Shown here piece by piece: positions 42,961 through 51,088 of a DNA stretch of 64,000 nt. Origin of the DNA: PNNG01 sp046291695. Its GTDB lineage: Bacteria > Bacteroidota > Bacteroidia > UBA7662. The stretch's first letter is position 1. Each line of letters begins with the position of its first letter. The stretch lies in NCBI GenBank assembly GCA_046291695.1, contig JBKBSO010000012.1, forward strand, positions 1-64,000, in the 5' to 3' direction. The translations under genes and the position numbers were made by a program. Under the pieces are notes generated by a model that saw only the letters and a list, made by a program, of their open reading frames with translations, was not told where the DNA came from and made no database searches.

Positions 42961-43731
42961 ATGAAAATCAACCATTTATTCATAGCTGTATTGTTCAGCA
43001 CCCTTTTGTTTGCTTGTAAAAAAGACGACATTACGCCTGACCCAAACCCCAATCCTGCCACAAGCAGCATGCTACTTAAGCTCGATCACGTATGGGGCCC
43101 GAGTCGTTTAGCCTGGACTTTAGGCGAAACCAAGGCCCACCCGAATACGGGCGACACCATCACCTTTAGTACCCTGAACTACTACATCAGCAATGTAAAG
43201 CTTCGTAAAGCCGATGGTTCTGAGTATGTGCAAGCTGAGAGCTACCATTTGGTACGACTCCAAAACGGTGGTTCTATTGCCGATTTACTGCTGAGCGACA
43301 TTCCTGTAGGCGACTACACGGCCATTACTTATACCATAGGTGTAGATTCGGCCCGGAATGTGAGTGGGGTGCAAGAAGGGGCTTTAAGCCCATCGAACGG
43401 CATGTTCTGGAGCTGGAATACCGGCTATATTTTTGTAAAAGCCGAGGGCCAATCGCCCCAGTCGCCTAACGGTAATTTTGTGTACCACCTGGGCGGCTTT
43501 GCGGGCGCCAATAACGCCATCAAAACCAACACGCACACCTTTAATGGTGCTACTTTGCGGGTTCGCGAAAATGCCGAGCCTTCCATACACCTGTATGTAA
43601 ATGTGGCGCGCTTTTGGCATGGCGGCATTCGCCTAAGCGAGCTGCACACCATACATATGCCCGGTGCTAATGCCGTAACCCTGGCTTCCAATTTCCGCGA
43701 CGCCTTTGTGTTCGACCATTTGCACAACTAA
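42961..43731 (+). CDS. MbnP-like copper-binding lipoprotein
   Basis: The 256-residue lipoprotein has a signal peptide ending at LLFACKKDD (Cys19). The MbnP-type domain shows STLNYYISNVKLRKADGS, PVGDYTAITYTIGVDS, GMFWSWNTGYIFVKAEG and a His-rich end (FWHGGIRLSELHTIHMPGAN). MbnP proteins bind copper, some through a modified tryptophan made with the help of MbnH. The gene is followed four bases later by an MbnH-like di-heme protein, so the pair is complete. It is probably anchored to the outer membrane facing the periplasm. The call rests on these motifs and the neighbour. Confidence 0.88.
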   Translation: MKINHLFIAVLFSTLLFACKKDDITPDPNPNPATSSMLLKLDHVWGPSRLAWTLGETKAHPNTGDTITFSTLNYYISNVKLRKADGSEYVQAESYHLVRLQNGGSIADLLLSDIPVGDYTAITYTIGVDSARNVSGVQEGALSPSNGMFWSWNTGYIFVKAEGQSPQSPNGNFVYHLGGFAGANNAIKTNTHTFNGATLRVRENAEPSIHLYVNVARFWHGGIRLSELHTIHMPGANAVTLASNFRDAFVFDHLHN

Positions 43732-43734
43732 GTC

Positions 43735-44748
43735 ATGACACCTTGGCTTCCCGGCAATAGCCTTTTGCTTGGGTTGATGACAAGCTGCCTTCTACTGGCC
43801 TGCGGGCGCGACGATAAGCTCGTGCCCGCAGAGCCTTGGGCTTTGCCTGCACATTTCCCGGCTCCGGTATATGATTTTAGTCAAAACCCGACCTCTGCCG
43901 CTGGCTTTGAGTTGGGTAAGGCCCTTTTCTATGACCCCATTACTTCTATCGACAGCAGCATTTCGTGTGCTTCCTGCCATTTCCAGTCGCATGCCTTTAG
44001 CGATGTGGTGGCCTTGTCGCAGGGTGTAAACGGCCAATTAGGTCTGCGTAACGCCCCTGCCTTGCAAAACCTCGCCTGGATGCCACACTTTAATGCCGAC
44101 GGCGGGATTAACCAGCTCGACCTGCAACCCATTGCCCCCCTGACCGACACACTCGAGCATGCCTTTGAGCTAAGGGCCCTATTTAGCCGATTGGAAGCGC
44201 ACCCGCTGTATCCGGCCCGCTTCGAAGCCGCCTTCGGGCGTCGTCAAATTTCAGACCGCCCACTTTTGTTGGCCATCAGCCAGTTTACTTCGCGCCTCAT
44301 ATCGGCCGACAGCAAATACGACCGGGTAAAGCAAGGCAAGGCCAGCTACACCGCTGCGGAAGCCGCCGGATACGCGCTTTTCCAACAACACTGCGCCAGT
44401 TGTCATGCCGAGCCTTTGTTCAGCGATTACAGCTTTCGAAACAACGGCCATCTTAGCCGCATGGGCGATGAAGGCCGCGCACGGGTTACCGGCAAGCCAG
44501 CCGATGAAGGTAAATTTCGGGTACCCAGCTTGCGCAACATTCAGCTGAGTGCGCCTTATATGCACGATGGTTCGCTTCAAAGCTTAGATGAGGTGCTGCT
44601 ACACTATGCGGCAGTCGGGCCCGGGGCTGATACGCTTCTGGGGCAAGGCATAAGCCTGAGCAGCGCTGATCGTGCAGCACTTAAGGCCTTTTTACACAGT
44701 TTAACGGATTACCACTTTATAGCAAATGAAGCCTTTTCGGCTCCTTAA
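43735..44748 (+). CDS. MbnH-like di-heme cytochrome c peroxidase family protein
   Basis: The 337-residue exported protein has a lipobox LLLACGR (Cys23) and two heme c sites: CASCH at residues 78-82 and CASCH at 220-224. DVVALSQGVNGQLGLRNAPA and a VPSLRNIQLSAPYMHDGS segment are typical of the MauG/cytochrome c peroxidase superfamily. MbnH oxidises a Trp of MbnP to kynurenine, creating a copper ligand. The three-base spacing from the MbnP gene supports this partnership. A simple H2O2 peroxidase role is the main alternative. It acts in the periplasm. Confidence 0.9.
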   Translation: MTPWLPGNSLLLGLMTSCLLLACGRDDKLVPAEPWALPAHFPAPVYDFSQNPTSAAGFELGKALFYDPITSIDSSISCASCHFQSHAFSDVVALSQGVNGQLGLRNAPALQNLAWMPHFNADGGINQLDLQPIAPLTDTLEHAFELRALFSRLEAHPLYPARFEAAFGRRQISDRPLLLAISQFTSRLISADSKYDRVKQGKASYTAAEAAGYALFQQHCASCHAEPLFSDYSFRNNGHLSRMGDEGRARVTGKPADEGKFRVPSLRNIQLSAPYMHDGSLQSLDEVLLHYAAVGPGADTLLGQGISLSSADRAALKAFLHSLTDYHFIANEAFSAP

Positions 44749-45054
44749 ATGAAAAAAAACATAAACGCTTATCTGCATGATTACAATCGCAAAACCAACA
44801 TGCTTTTTTCTCACCGCGGAGGCGCAGAGGAAGCTATTAGCCTTGAACAGCTGATTTTGTGGCATGCATCAGTTGTGGTCATGAACAGCTTTTCATTCCG
44901 TGCAACTAGAGGCCTTGGCTGGTCGCGAGATAGCGGAGCCTTTTGGCCCGCACTGCTTTCGCAGCTGGGCCTGAGTGCGCAGAGAATCGGCCTCAAAGGC
45001 CTCTGGAAAATTATAAAATAGTATGAACCACACGATTCAAGAATCAGTGCAAAG
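44749..45054. other. Interval after MbnH, no supported gene
   Basis: A 90-codon frame (44749-45021) opens directly at the MbnH stop, but it has no family features and its first part contains a CACCGCGGAGGCGCAGAGG element that resembles dispersed repeats. A CGGCCTCAAAGGCCTC palindrome lies near 44990. I treat the interval as non-coding. Confidence 0.4.
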
Positions 45055-45978
45055 ATGCGAATGAACATAAAATTTTTCCTTTTGTGCAGTCTGCTTGCTG
45101 CACTTTTATCTAAGCCGGCGAAGGCCTGCGATTTTTGTGGCTGCGGTCCTGCCGGGCAGTTTTTTGGCATGTTGCCCATCTTGGATGGCCGCTACGCCAG
45201 CATCCGAACACAGCAGCAGCAGTTCAAACATCCGGCCACAACGGCCAACACCCTCGATGGTGAAGCCATTCGCTACGACCGCATGCAATCGCTGGAGCTG
45301 TGGGTACGCTGGCAGCTCGATTCGAGTTGGCAAATCATCGTCCAAATGCCCTGGCGACATCACGACCGCATCGGCAAGCAGGGTAGTCTGAGCAGCATCA
45401 GTGGCCCGGGTGATGCGAGTATTACCGCTTTTTACAAACTTAAGCTTCCTGCGTTAAAAGGCAACTGGCAGCAGTCGGCCAGTCTGGGCGCACAAAGCGG
45501 CCTGCCCACAGGGCCATACCAACAACGCGATGCTAAAAAAAGGCTATTGCCCATGCCCTTTCAAACCGGAACGGGGAGCTACAGCGCCATGCTACAGGCC
45601 TTTTACACCTTAAGTAGGAGTAGTAAAGGCTTGCAAGTCGAAAGCCGGATACGGCGTTTCACTACCAATGAACTCGACTTTAAGCCGGGGAATGCCTTGG
45701 GGGCTTCGGCCCAACTGTTTAGTAACCGACAAGGCAAACGCCTGCGCTACATGCACTATGCCGGTTGTACCTACGACCGTTTGGACTACGATTACGAATT
45801 CGGTCAAGCAAAGGCGAATACGGGTGGGGCCATTTTCGGTTTAAGTGCCGGAACGGATGTGTATACAGCAAAAAGTGCCTTTCACCTCCTGGCCCAATTG
45901 CCGCTTGTGCAACAACTTGGCGCGGCCCAACCCATCAACAGCTTTCGGTTAATGCTGGGTTATTCGCGGGCTTTTTGA
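45055..45978 (+). CDS. Outer-membrane beta-barrel protein of the MbnP/MbnH cluster
   Basis: The 307-residue protein has a signal peptide (FFLLCSLLAALLSKPAKA) directly followed by a CDFCGCG cysteine motif. The rest is a series of amphipathic strands ending in SFRLMLGYSRAF, with a C-terminal aromatic residue as in barrel proteins. It resembles transporter-type outer-membrane proteins found after MbnP/MbnH. The N-terminal Cys-x-x-Cys-x-Cys could bind copper. A start at 45061 is equally good. Its last 19 bases overlap the DUF5522 gene on the other strand. Confidence 0.75.
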   Translation: MRMNIKFFLLCSLLAALLSKPAKACDFCGCGPAGQFFGMLPILDGRYASIRTQQQQFKHPATTANTLDGEAIRYDRMQSLELWVRWQLDSSWQIIVQMPWRHHDRIGKQGSLSSISGPGDASITAFYKLKLPALKGNWQQSASLGAQSGLPTGPYQQRDAKKRLLPMPFQTGTGSYSAMLQAFYTLSRSSKGLQVESRIRRFTTNELDFKPGNALGASAQLFSNRQGKRLRYMHYAGCTYDRLDYDYEFGQAKANTGGAIFGLSAGTDVYTAKSAFHLLAQLPLVQQLGAAQPINSFRLMLGYSRAF

Positions 45979-46148
45979 GGCCCCGGCTGTTGGCCGTAGC
46001 CATACGGGCAATGCCTGCAACCGCTTTTGCAGCAATAACCCCGCTTCTGGTGATAGCGGGCCGTAAAAACCATCAGCCCATGCTCGTTGAAGTAGAAATC
46101 TTCTCCTTCAACGAGCTTTATGGCTGCGCTTGGTTTGGGTTTAAACAT
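45960..46148 (-). CDS. DUF5522 small Cys-rich protein
   Basis: The 62-residue protein reads EGEDFYFNEHGLMVFTARYH then QKRGYCCKSGCRHCPYGYG, the signature of DUF5522. It has four cysteines in the CC-x3-C-x2-C pattern that could bind a metal. The function is unknown. It is on the minus strand, ends inside the end of the barrel gene, and lies two bases from the propeller lipoprotein gene upstream on the same strand, so it may be co-transcribed with the B12 uptake unit. Confidence 0.85.
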   Translation of the reverse strand: MFKPKPSAAIKLVEGEDFYFNEHGLMVFTARYHQKRGYCCKSGCRHCPYGYGQQPGPQKARE

Positions 46149-46150
46149 GC

Positions 46151-47200
46151 TTACCTAAAATAGATATAACCGGGACCAAGGCCCACGGGAATAGAATCGC
46201 GCAAAACAAACTGCTGCGAATAGCGGTACACCCAGCCATTGCCGGAAAAACCGCGTGCATCTGTGCCATAAAGCAGTCCGCCCGCGCTAGGATCGGCTGC
46301 AAAATGGTAAAAACTGCGGTCAATAACTGCCTGGCTTGGATTAATATCGCCCGTCACACTTTGGTCGAGGCTGTAGATGGCTCCTCCCATATTGTACAAG
46401 AAGGCGCCGCTGGCGGCATGCAGATTGAGTTTGTCGGGATGCATGCTGGCCGACGTAAAATTGCGGATACTGATTTGGCCTGACTGCAGCCGCGCCAAGG
46501 CACCGGGGGTTTCGGTACCCGCCCAGGAAGGGGTTCCGCCACACAAAACGTACAAGCCGCCTTCCCAGCTTCTAAAGCTGTTGGGACGATTGCCTACGGT
46601 ATAGGTTTGCAGCACGCTATCGCCCGAAGTGGTGATTTCGGTGATGGTATTTTCGTTGCTGTTGGCCACATAAACGCGGTTGTTGTGGAAGTGAATGGCG
46701 TTTGGAAATTCGCCCACGGCTATGGTTTTAATCACGTTGCGCGCAGCAATATCGATTACGGCTACGCGGCCGGGACTGCCAAAGGCTACCCACTCCGTCA
46801 AATACGCCTTTCCGGTATTTCCGGCGACCACCATCTGCGACGGCATGGCCAGATTTTCGATGACACCTATACTTTTGAAGTCTTGCAAATCAACAAACTC
46901 CACTTTATTGGCATTGTTCACCACCAGCATGCCAATGGTGCCAAAACTCGCCATGCTTTGGGCGATATTTCCTAGCGGACGGCCATTTACGCGTTCAAAT
47001 ACATCTTGCTCAACCCCACCGGTTTCACGGTTCAAAAAGGATATTGAACCGGTACCATTTTCAAAAGGCCCTTCGTTGACGATAAAAACACCGCTTCCAT
47101 AAGTCGCTTTAGGTGGGGCGGGATCATCTTTTTTACAAGATGTGAAGCCTGCGGCCAATAGCACAATGGGCAGGAGTTTCCAAAAATTAACTCGTTTCAT
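46151..47200 (-). CDS. YncE/DUF5074-like beta-propeller lipoprotein
   Basis: This protein (349 residues) has a lipoprotein signal ending in FTSCKKDDP (Cys22). Blade-like repeats follow with VFIVNEGPFENGTGSISF, KTIAVGEFPNAIHFHNNRVY and a VANSNENTITEITTSGD segment, typical of the DUF5074/YncE surface propellers. Such lipoproteins commonly accompany TonB receptors for cobalamin in Bacteroidota and may help capture the ligand at the cell surface. It lies one base downstream of the receptor gene and would be under the same riboswitch. A direct B12-binding role is inference. Confidence 0.85.
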   Translation of the reverse strand: MKRVNFWKLLPIVLLAAGFTSCKKDDPAPPKATYGSGVFIVNEGPFENGTGSISFLNRETGGVEQDVFERVNGRPLGNIAQSMASFGTIGMLVVNNANKVEFVDLQDFKSIGVIENLAMPSQMVVAGNTGKAYLTEWVAFGSPGRVAVIDIAARNVIKTIAVGEFPNAIHFHNNRVYVANSNENTITEITTSGDSVLQTYTVGNRPNSFRSWEGGLYVLCGGTPSWAGTETPGALARLQSGQISIRNFTSASMHPDKLNLHAASGAFLYNMGGAIYSLDQSVTGDINPSQAVIDRSFYHFAADPSAGGLLYGTDARGFSGNGWVYRYSQQFVLRDSIPVGLGPGYIYFR

Positions 47201-47201
47201 A

Positions 47202-49097
47202 TTAGTTGATGTTTAAAGTGAGATTAAGGTGAAAATTTCTACCGGGCATTGGCCTATAAGCCACAGCCTGGTATTGTTGATTAAACAGGTTGTTGATGCC
47301 TGCCGAAATCCGGAGTACGGGTTTGCCCAGTTTCAGATCGCCCCCGGCCAACAAACTGCTGAGCTCATAAGGGGGTATGAAGTGTTGGTTATCGGCGGTG
47401 GTGTAGCGCTGGCCAATGGTGCTGAATTGCCAGCCCAGATGCCAGCCTTGGCGCTTCACAAAGAGCCGGCCGCGCAACTGGTGTCGGGGCACATAAATAA
47501 GTTGCCTGCCCAATAGCGCCTCGTCGCCGGGCTGTACCTTGCGGTTGGTGCTGTGTACGTAGCTGTAATCGGCTTGAAAATGAAATTGGTATTGGCCTTT
47601 TTTATGCTGCAGGTTTAGGCTGCTTTCGATGCCCTGGCTTCGAACGCGTCGCAAATTTTGTGGCGACCAATAGCCCAATTGGGGATTAGGTATCCACACA
47701 ATCCAGTTTTGGACATCGGTAAAAAACAATCCCATGCGGGTTTCGAGCCGGCTGTTCCCCGCGGTTTTGTGGTACTTAAGCGCCATTTCGCTACTCCAGC
47801 CTTGTTCAGGCAGGAGGTTCGGGTTTCCCCCGGGTTGCCAGTACAAATCGTTGAGGGTGGGTACACGATAATTCCGCGAAAGGGCGGCGTGCAGGGCCAC
47901 TTTACCCTTCAGCCGCTCTTCCCACTGCAAAGAGGGTGTAAGGGGAAGCAGTTGGCCATCGAGCCATTCAACGCGCGAACGCAACTGTAATCGGCGCTTG
48001 TTGGTGGCATACATCCAAGCCGGAACCAGTGCGAAGCGCTGTTGTTGTGTTCCTGCCAGCAGGTTAGGAGACTGGGCTTGGTACCAGGCATGCTGGACCA
48101 GTAAGGAAAACTGATGTGGCCCTTCGCCGCAATGGTGCATCTGCAGTTCTTGCAGCAAACCGAGCACTTGATGCCTTTCATCTAAATTGGTCAGGCGATC
48201 GTAATAATGGTTCAATTCGTTGGAAAGCAGGTTACGTAAGGCAATTCCCCATGGGCCACGACCGAATTGCCAGCTCAATAAAATGCGATCGGCCGTATCG
48301 GCTTGGATGGCTTCGCTTCTGGCGGTGGTCATGCTCGGGGGCAGTTCGCGTCGATTGGCTTGGTGCCACCAATGCAACCGCAGCCGGTGTTGGGCATTTG
48401 GCTGCCAGCCCAGTTCATGCATGCTGCCCAAAAGGCCGGTTTGGCTATTACTCAGTCTTTCGACTGGTTGATTAAATGCTGCAGTATTGGTGTACGGGAA
48501 GTTGTTGGCGGCTTGTCGCGCTATACCCCTACTGCTGGCCCACCAGTTTTTACCACGATGGGTTGCTGCCCATCCTCCGGCATAATCGCCAAAGGAGCGT
48601 GCTTCGGTAAAAAAGCTGAGTGCTGCTTGCTGAGGCACCGACTGTCCCAAATGCAAGGCCCCTCCAATGGCGCCGCTGCCAAAATCGCTTACGGCACTAC
48701 CGAGTTGTAAATGCACATCGCCAAACAACCAGAGCGGCAACAGGTTCATGTCGGGCGTGCTGTTCATGGGGTTTTGTAAGCTCATACCATCCCACAACAA
48801 GCCGCTTTGCTGGCTGCTGCCGCCGCGAACCGATACGCTTGCAAGGCCAGCCGGACCATGCGACCGAAGGCTAACAGGCCCTTGCCAGCTGAGCCAATCG
48901 GCTACACTGCCTGCCACAAGATGCCGGCTTAATACACTATCGGGTGCCAGTATATGCAAGGCAGGTTGGCGGCCAACTGCTTGCGGCAATGCCTGCACCT
49001 CAACCACTTGCAGTTGAAGCAAGGTATCGACCTGCTGGGCTTGTAAAATACCCGGCCACAACAGCCCTAAAACAAAAAATCCTGACCACTTTTTCAT
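47202..49097 (-). CDS. btuB: TonB-dependent outer-membrane receptor, cobalamin-type
   Basis: The receptor (631 residues) has a signal peptide (MKKWSGFFVLGLLWPG...AQ). The plug follows with SVSVRGGSSQQSGLLWDGM and FGSGAIGGALHLGQ, then a barrel ending in PMPGRNFHLNLTLNIN with the aromatic signature of beta-barrels. The leader carries a cobalamin riboswitch, so it is called BtuB-like; corrinoid uptake is supported by this element and not by the protein alone. The ATG at 49097 is chosen because the signal peptide starts there; an in-frame ATG at 49142 would add 15 charged residues. Downstream lie the propeller lipoprotein and DUF5522. Confidence 0.92.
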   Translation of the reverse strand: MKKWSGFFVLGLLWPGILQAQQVDTLLQLQVVEVQALPQAVGRQPALHILAPDSVLSRHLVAGSVADWLSWQGPVSLRSHGPAGLASVSVRGGSSQQSGLLWDGMSLQNPMNSTPDMNLLPLWLFGDVHLQLGSAVSDFGSGAIGGALHLGQSVPQQAALSFFTEARSFGDYAGGWAATHRGKNWWASSRGIARQAANNFPYTNTAAFNQPVERLSNSQTGLLGSMHELGWQPNAQHRLRLHWWHQANRRELPPSMTTARSEAIQADTADRILLSWQFGRGPWGIALRNLLSNELNHYYDRLTNLDERHQVLGLLQELQMHHCGEGPHQFSLLVQHAWYQAQSPNLLAGTQQQRFALVPAWMYATNKRRLQLRSRVEWLDGQLLPLTPSLQWEERLKGKVALHAALSRNYRVPTLNDLYWQPGGNPNLLPEQGWSSEMALKYHKTAGNSRLETRMGLFFTDVQNWIVWIPNPQLGYWSPQNLRRVRSQGIESSLNLQHKKGQYQFHFQADYSYVHSTNRKVQPGDEALLGRQLIYVPRHQLRGRLFVKRQGWHLGWQFSTIGQRYTTADNQHFIPPYELSSLLAGGDLKLGKPVLRISAGINNLFNQQYQAVAYRPMPGRNFHLNLTLNIN

Positions 49098-49206
49098 AAA
49101 CGGGTCAGGCTTCGGATTGGATAAATAAAGGACGAAACGCACCTACTTACAGGCAGTTATGCGCTCCGATCTTTGACTTTTATTCCCGAAAGCCTGTGAT
49201 CTGTGC

Positions 49207-49368
49207 TTAAAGGCAGGTCTTCTGACTTACTCCCCCTTGAATGCCTTCCCGCCGAAGCAGTGGCTTATTGATTCAAGGGTTTACTAGAGCTTACAGCAGC
49301 GGGTACTGTGCCGGATTTTCACCGGACTTCCCTTTTCATCCCGGTCGTTAACCCGGGAACCATTAAAC
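49207..49368 (-). promoter_or_regulatory. Cobalamin riboswitch
   Basis: On the minus strand the conserved parts of the cobalamin aptamer are visible in order: AAAGGGAAGTCCGGTGA, then CCGGCACAGTACCCGC, CTGCTGTAAGCTC, the B12 box neighbourhood AAGCCACTGC, and GTCAGAAGACCTGCC at the end. It precedes the BtuB-like receptor by about 110 bases. Binding of adenosylcobalamin should repress the receptor and lipoprotein genes. No clear intrinsic terminator follows, so control may act on translation. Confidence 0.93.
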
Positions 49369-49372
49369 GTGG

Positions 49373-49380
49373 CAAATATA
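49373..49380 (-). promoter_or_regulatory. -7 box (TATATTTG) for the riboswitch transcript
   Basis: A perfect TAnnTTTG match on the minus strand lies just upstream of the riboswitch, placing the transcript start at about 49368. Confidence 0.45.
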
Positions 49381-49399
49381 GTAATAATTGGCTTTGTAC

Positions 49400-49700
49400 G
49401 ATGCGGATTTTTGGACCACGGACCGAGGACCGCAGCTGGCTGGTGCGGATTAGAAGCTTTTTCCATATGAACGACATCAATGCGATACGGCGATCAGACC
49501 ACGTACCGCAGACCGCAGCTGGCTGGTGCGGATTAGAAGCTTTTTTCATATGAACCACATCGATGCAATACGGCGATCAGACCGCAGACCACGGCTGGCT
49601 GGTGCGGATTAGAAGCTTTTTCCATATGAACGACATCGATGCGATACGGCGATCAGACCGCGGACCACGGCTGGCTGGTGCGGATTTGAGGCTATAAGCA
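49400..49700. repeat. GC-rich tandem array, about 76-base unit, four copies
   Basis: TGGTGCGGATTAGAAGC recurs at 49441, 49524 and 49600, and as TGGTGCGGATTTGAGGC at 49676 (spacing 83, 76 and 76 bases). Each is preceded by GACCGCAGACCACGGCTGG and followed by CATATGAACGACATCGATGC. The core is the reverse complement of the CCAGCTGCGGTCTGCGG core in the array at 49745-50170. Confidence 0.85.
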
Positions 49701-49744
49701 TATGAACGGCTATGATGTAATACATTTTTGAACGGCGTTAGAGC

Positions 49745-50170
49745 CGTTCAAGTGCATTCCGTTGAAAGCATGCACTATCCAGCTGCGGTCTGCGGACTGC
49801 GGTCTTGTACTGCGTTGGTGTTGTCAAGCGCACGCAGCTGTAAACCCGCACTGCCCCGCTATGGTCCGTGGACTGCGGTCCTGTACCGTGTTACAGCCGT
49901 TCAAGTGCATTCCGTTGAAAGCATGCACTGTCCAGCTGCGGTCTGCGGACTGCGGTCCTATACTGCGTTGGTGTTGTCAAGCGCACGCAGCTGCAAACCC
50001 GCACTGCCCCGCTATGGTCCGTGGGCTACGGTCCTGTACCGCGTTACAGCCGTTCAAGTGCATTCCGTTGAAAGCATGCACTGTCCAGCTGCGGTCTGCG
50101 GACTGCGGTCTTGTACTGCGTTGGTGTTGTCAAGCGCACGCAGCTGCAAACCCGCACTGCCCCGCTTCCT
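49745..50170. repeat. Tandem array, about 153-base unit, three copies
   Basis: GTTCAAGTGCATTCCGTTG starts units at 49745, 49899 and 50052 (spacing 154 and 153 bases). Each unit contains CCAGCTGCGGTCTGCGGACT, GTTGTCAAGCGCACGCAGC and CTGCCCCGCT. The two arrays meet at about 49705-49745 around TGTAATACATTTTTGAACGG, which recurs at 55652. Long open frames across this array are repeat artefacts because 153 is a multiple of three. Confidence 0.85.
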
Positions 50171-50245
50171 TCCGGATCACCCAATGCTTGCAGGAGTATA
50201 TTTCGCACCACGCAAAACATGGTAAACCTTCAACGCTAGTATCGT

Positions 50246-50965
50246 CTACTTCGCCAATTGCTCAAGTGCTTTCTGCAAGGTATTGCGGTAGGTAACGCCA
50301 ATAGGTAGGTGCTTATCGGCCAAAAAAACCGTATCCACACTAAAAGACTGTATGTTGCGGGCATTAACGATAAAGCTGCGGTGAATCCGGACAAAATTTT
50401 CTGAATTCAGCTTTTTCTCGACGCCTTTCATGGTAGAGTGAATCACCAACCGCTTGGTTTGCGCTCCTTGCCCCACATAAATATTTACATAGTCGGCCAT
50501 GGCTTGCACATACTGAATCTCCGACACATTGATTTTTTTCCAGCTTGAATCGACCTTGAGGTAGAGATATTCTAGGGCTTCCTTTTGGGTAGGGCCAGGC
50601 TGTTGATTTTTACTTTCAACAAGTTGCAGGGCTTTTTGGGCAGCCTTCAAAAAGCGGGCATAGCTCACGGGTTTAACCAGATAATCGATGGCATCGTTAT
50701 CAAACGCCTCTACGGCATACTCACGCTTACCCGACACCAGTACAATGGCCGGCTTGTCGCGCAGGATGCTAATGAGCTCCAAACCTGTCATACCCGGCAT
50801 TTCTACATCCAAAAAAAGCAAGTCGGTTTTTTGTTTTTGCAAAAACTTATTGGCTTCAATGGCATTCGCGCATTCAGCTACTCCGGTGATGAACTCGGTT
50901 TGCTCCACAAATCGCTTCAACACCTTTCGCGAAAGGATATCGTCATCAACAATCAGGCAATGCAT
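50246..50965 (-). CDS. LytTR family response regulator
   Basis: The protein (239 residues from the ATG at 50965) has a receiver domain (CLIVDDDILSRKVLKRF, phospho-acceptor Asp in LLFLDVEMPGMTG, IVLVSGKREYAVEAF and KPVSYARFL). A LytTR DNA-binding domain follows with YLYLKVDSSWKKINVSEIQY, FVRIHRSFIVNARNI and LPIGVTYRNTL. Such proteins are usually controlled by a LytS-type histidine kinase, and none lies next to it here. An in-frame ATG at 50983 would add six residues. It is divergent from the M16 peptidase gene. Confidence 0.92.
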   Translation of the reverse strand: MHCLIVDDDILSRKVLKRFVEQTEFITGVAECANAIEANKFLQKQKTDLLFLDVEMPGMTGLELISILRDKPAIVLVSGKREYAVEAFDNDAIDYLVKPVSYARFLKAAQKALQLVESKNQQPGPTQKEALEYLYLKVDSSWKKINVSEIQYVQAMADYVNIYVGQGAQTKRLVIHSTMKGVEKKLNSENFVRIHRSFIVNARNIQSFSVDTVFLADKHLPIGVTYRNTLQKALEQLAK

Positions 50966-51075
50966 GTTCAGGTTTGAAGTCACAATTTAACACATTCCTG
51001 AAAAAATACGCTAACCAATTAGTAATTGTGTGTGCTTTCGTTGCCGCATGGTTCGCAAATGAGTAGTGCTGCCCC

Positions 51076-51083
51076 TATCTTTG
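51076..51083 (+). promoter_or_regulatory. -7 box (TATCTTTG) upstream of the M16 peptidase operon
   Basis: A perfect TAnnTTTG match ends five bases before the ATG at 51089. This supports that start and suggests a very short or absent leader. Confidence 0.45.
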
Positions 51084-51088
51084 CAGCG

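Noticed and set aside
44749..45021. 90-codon frame directly after the MbnH-like gene
   Set aside because: No family features, contains a repeat-like element and a palindrome, and is not supported by spacing or start context.
49400..50170. CRISPR array
   Set aside because: Repeat units are long (76 and 153 bases) with no short unique spacers, and no cas genes are near.
49728..50295. Two overlapping open frames of 165 and 177 codons
   Set aside because: They read through the 153-base tandem array, whose unit is a multiple of three, so the frames stay open by periodicity; the translation has no protein-like features.
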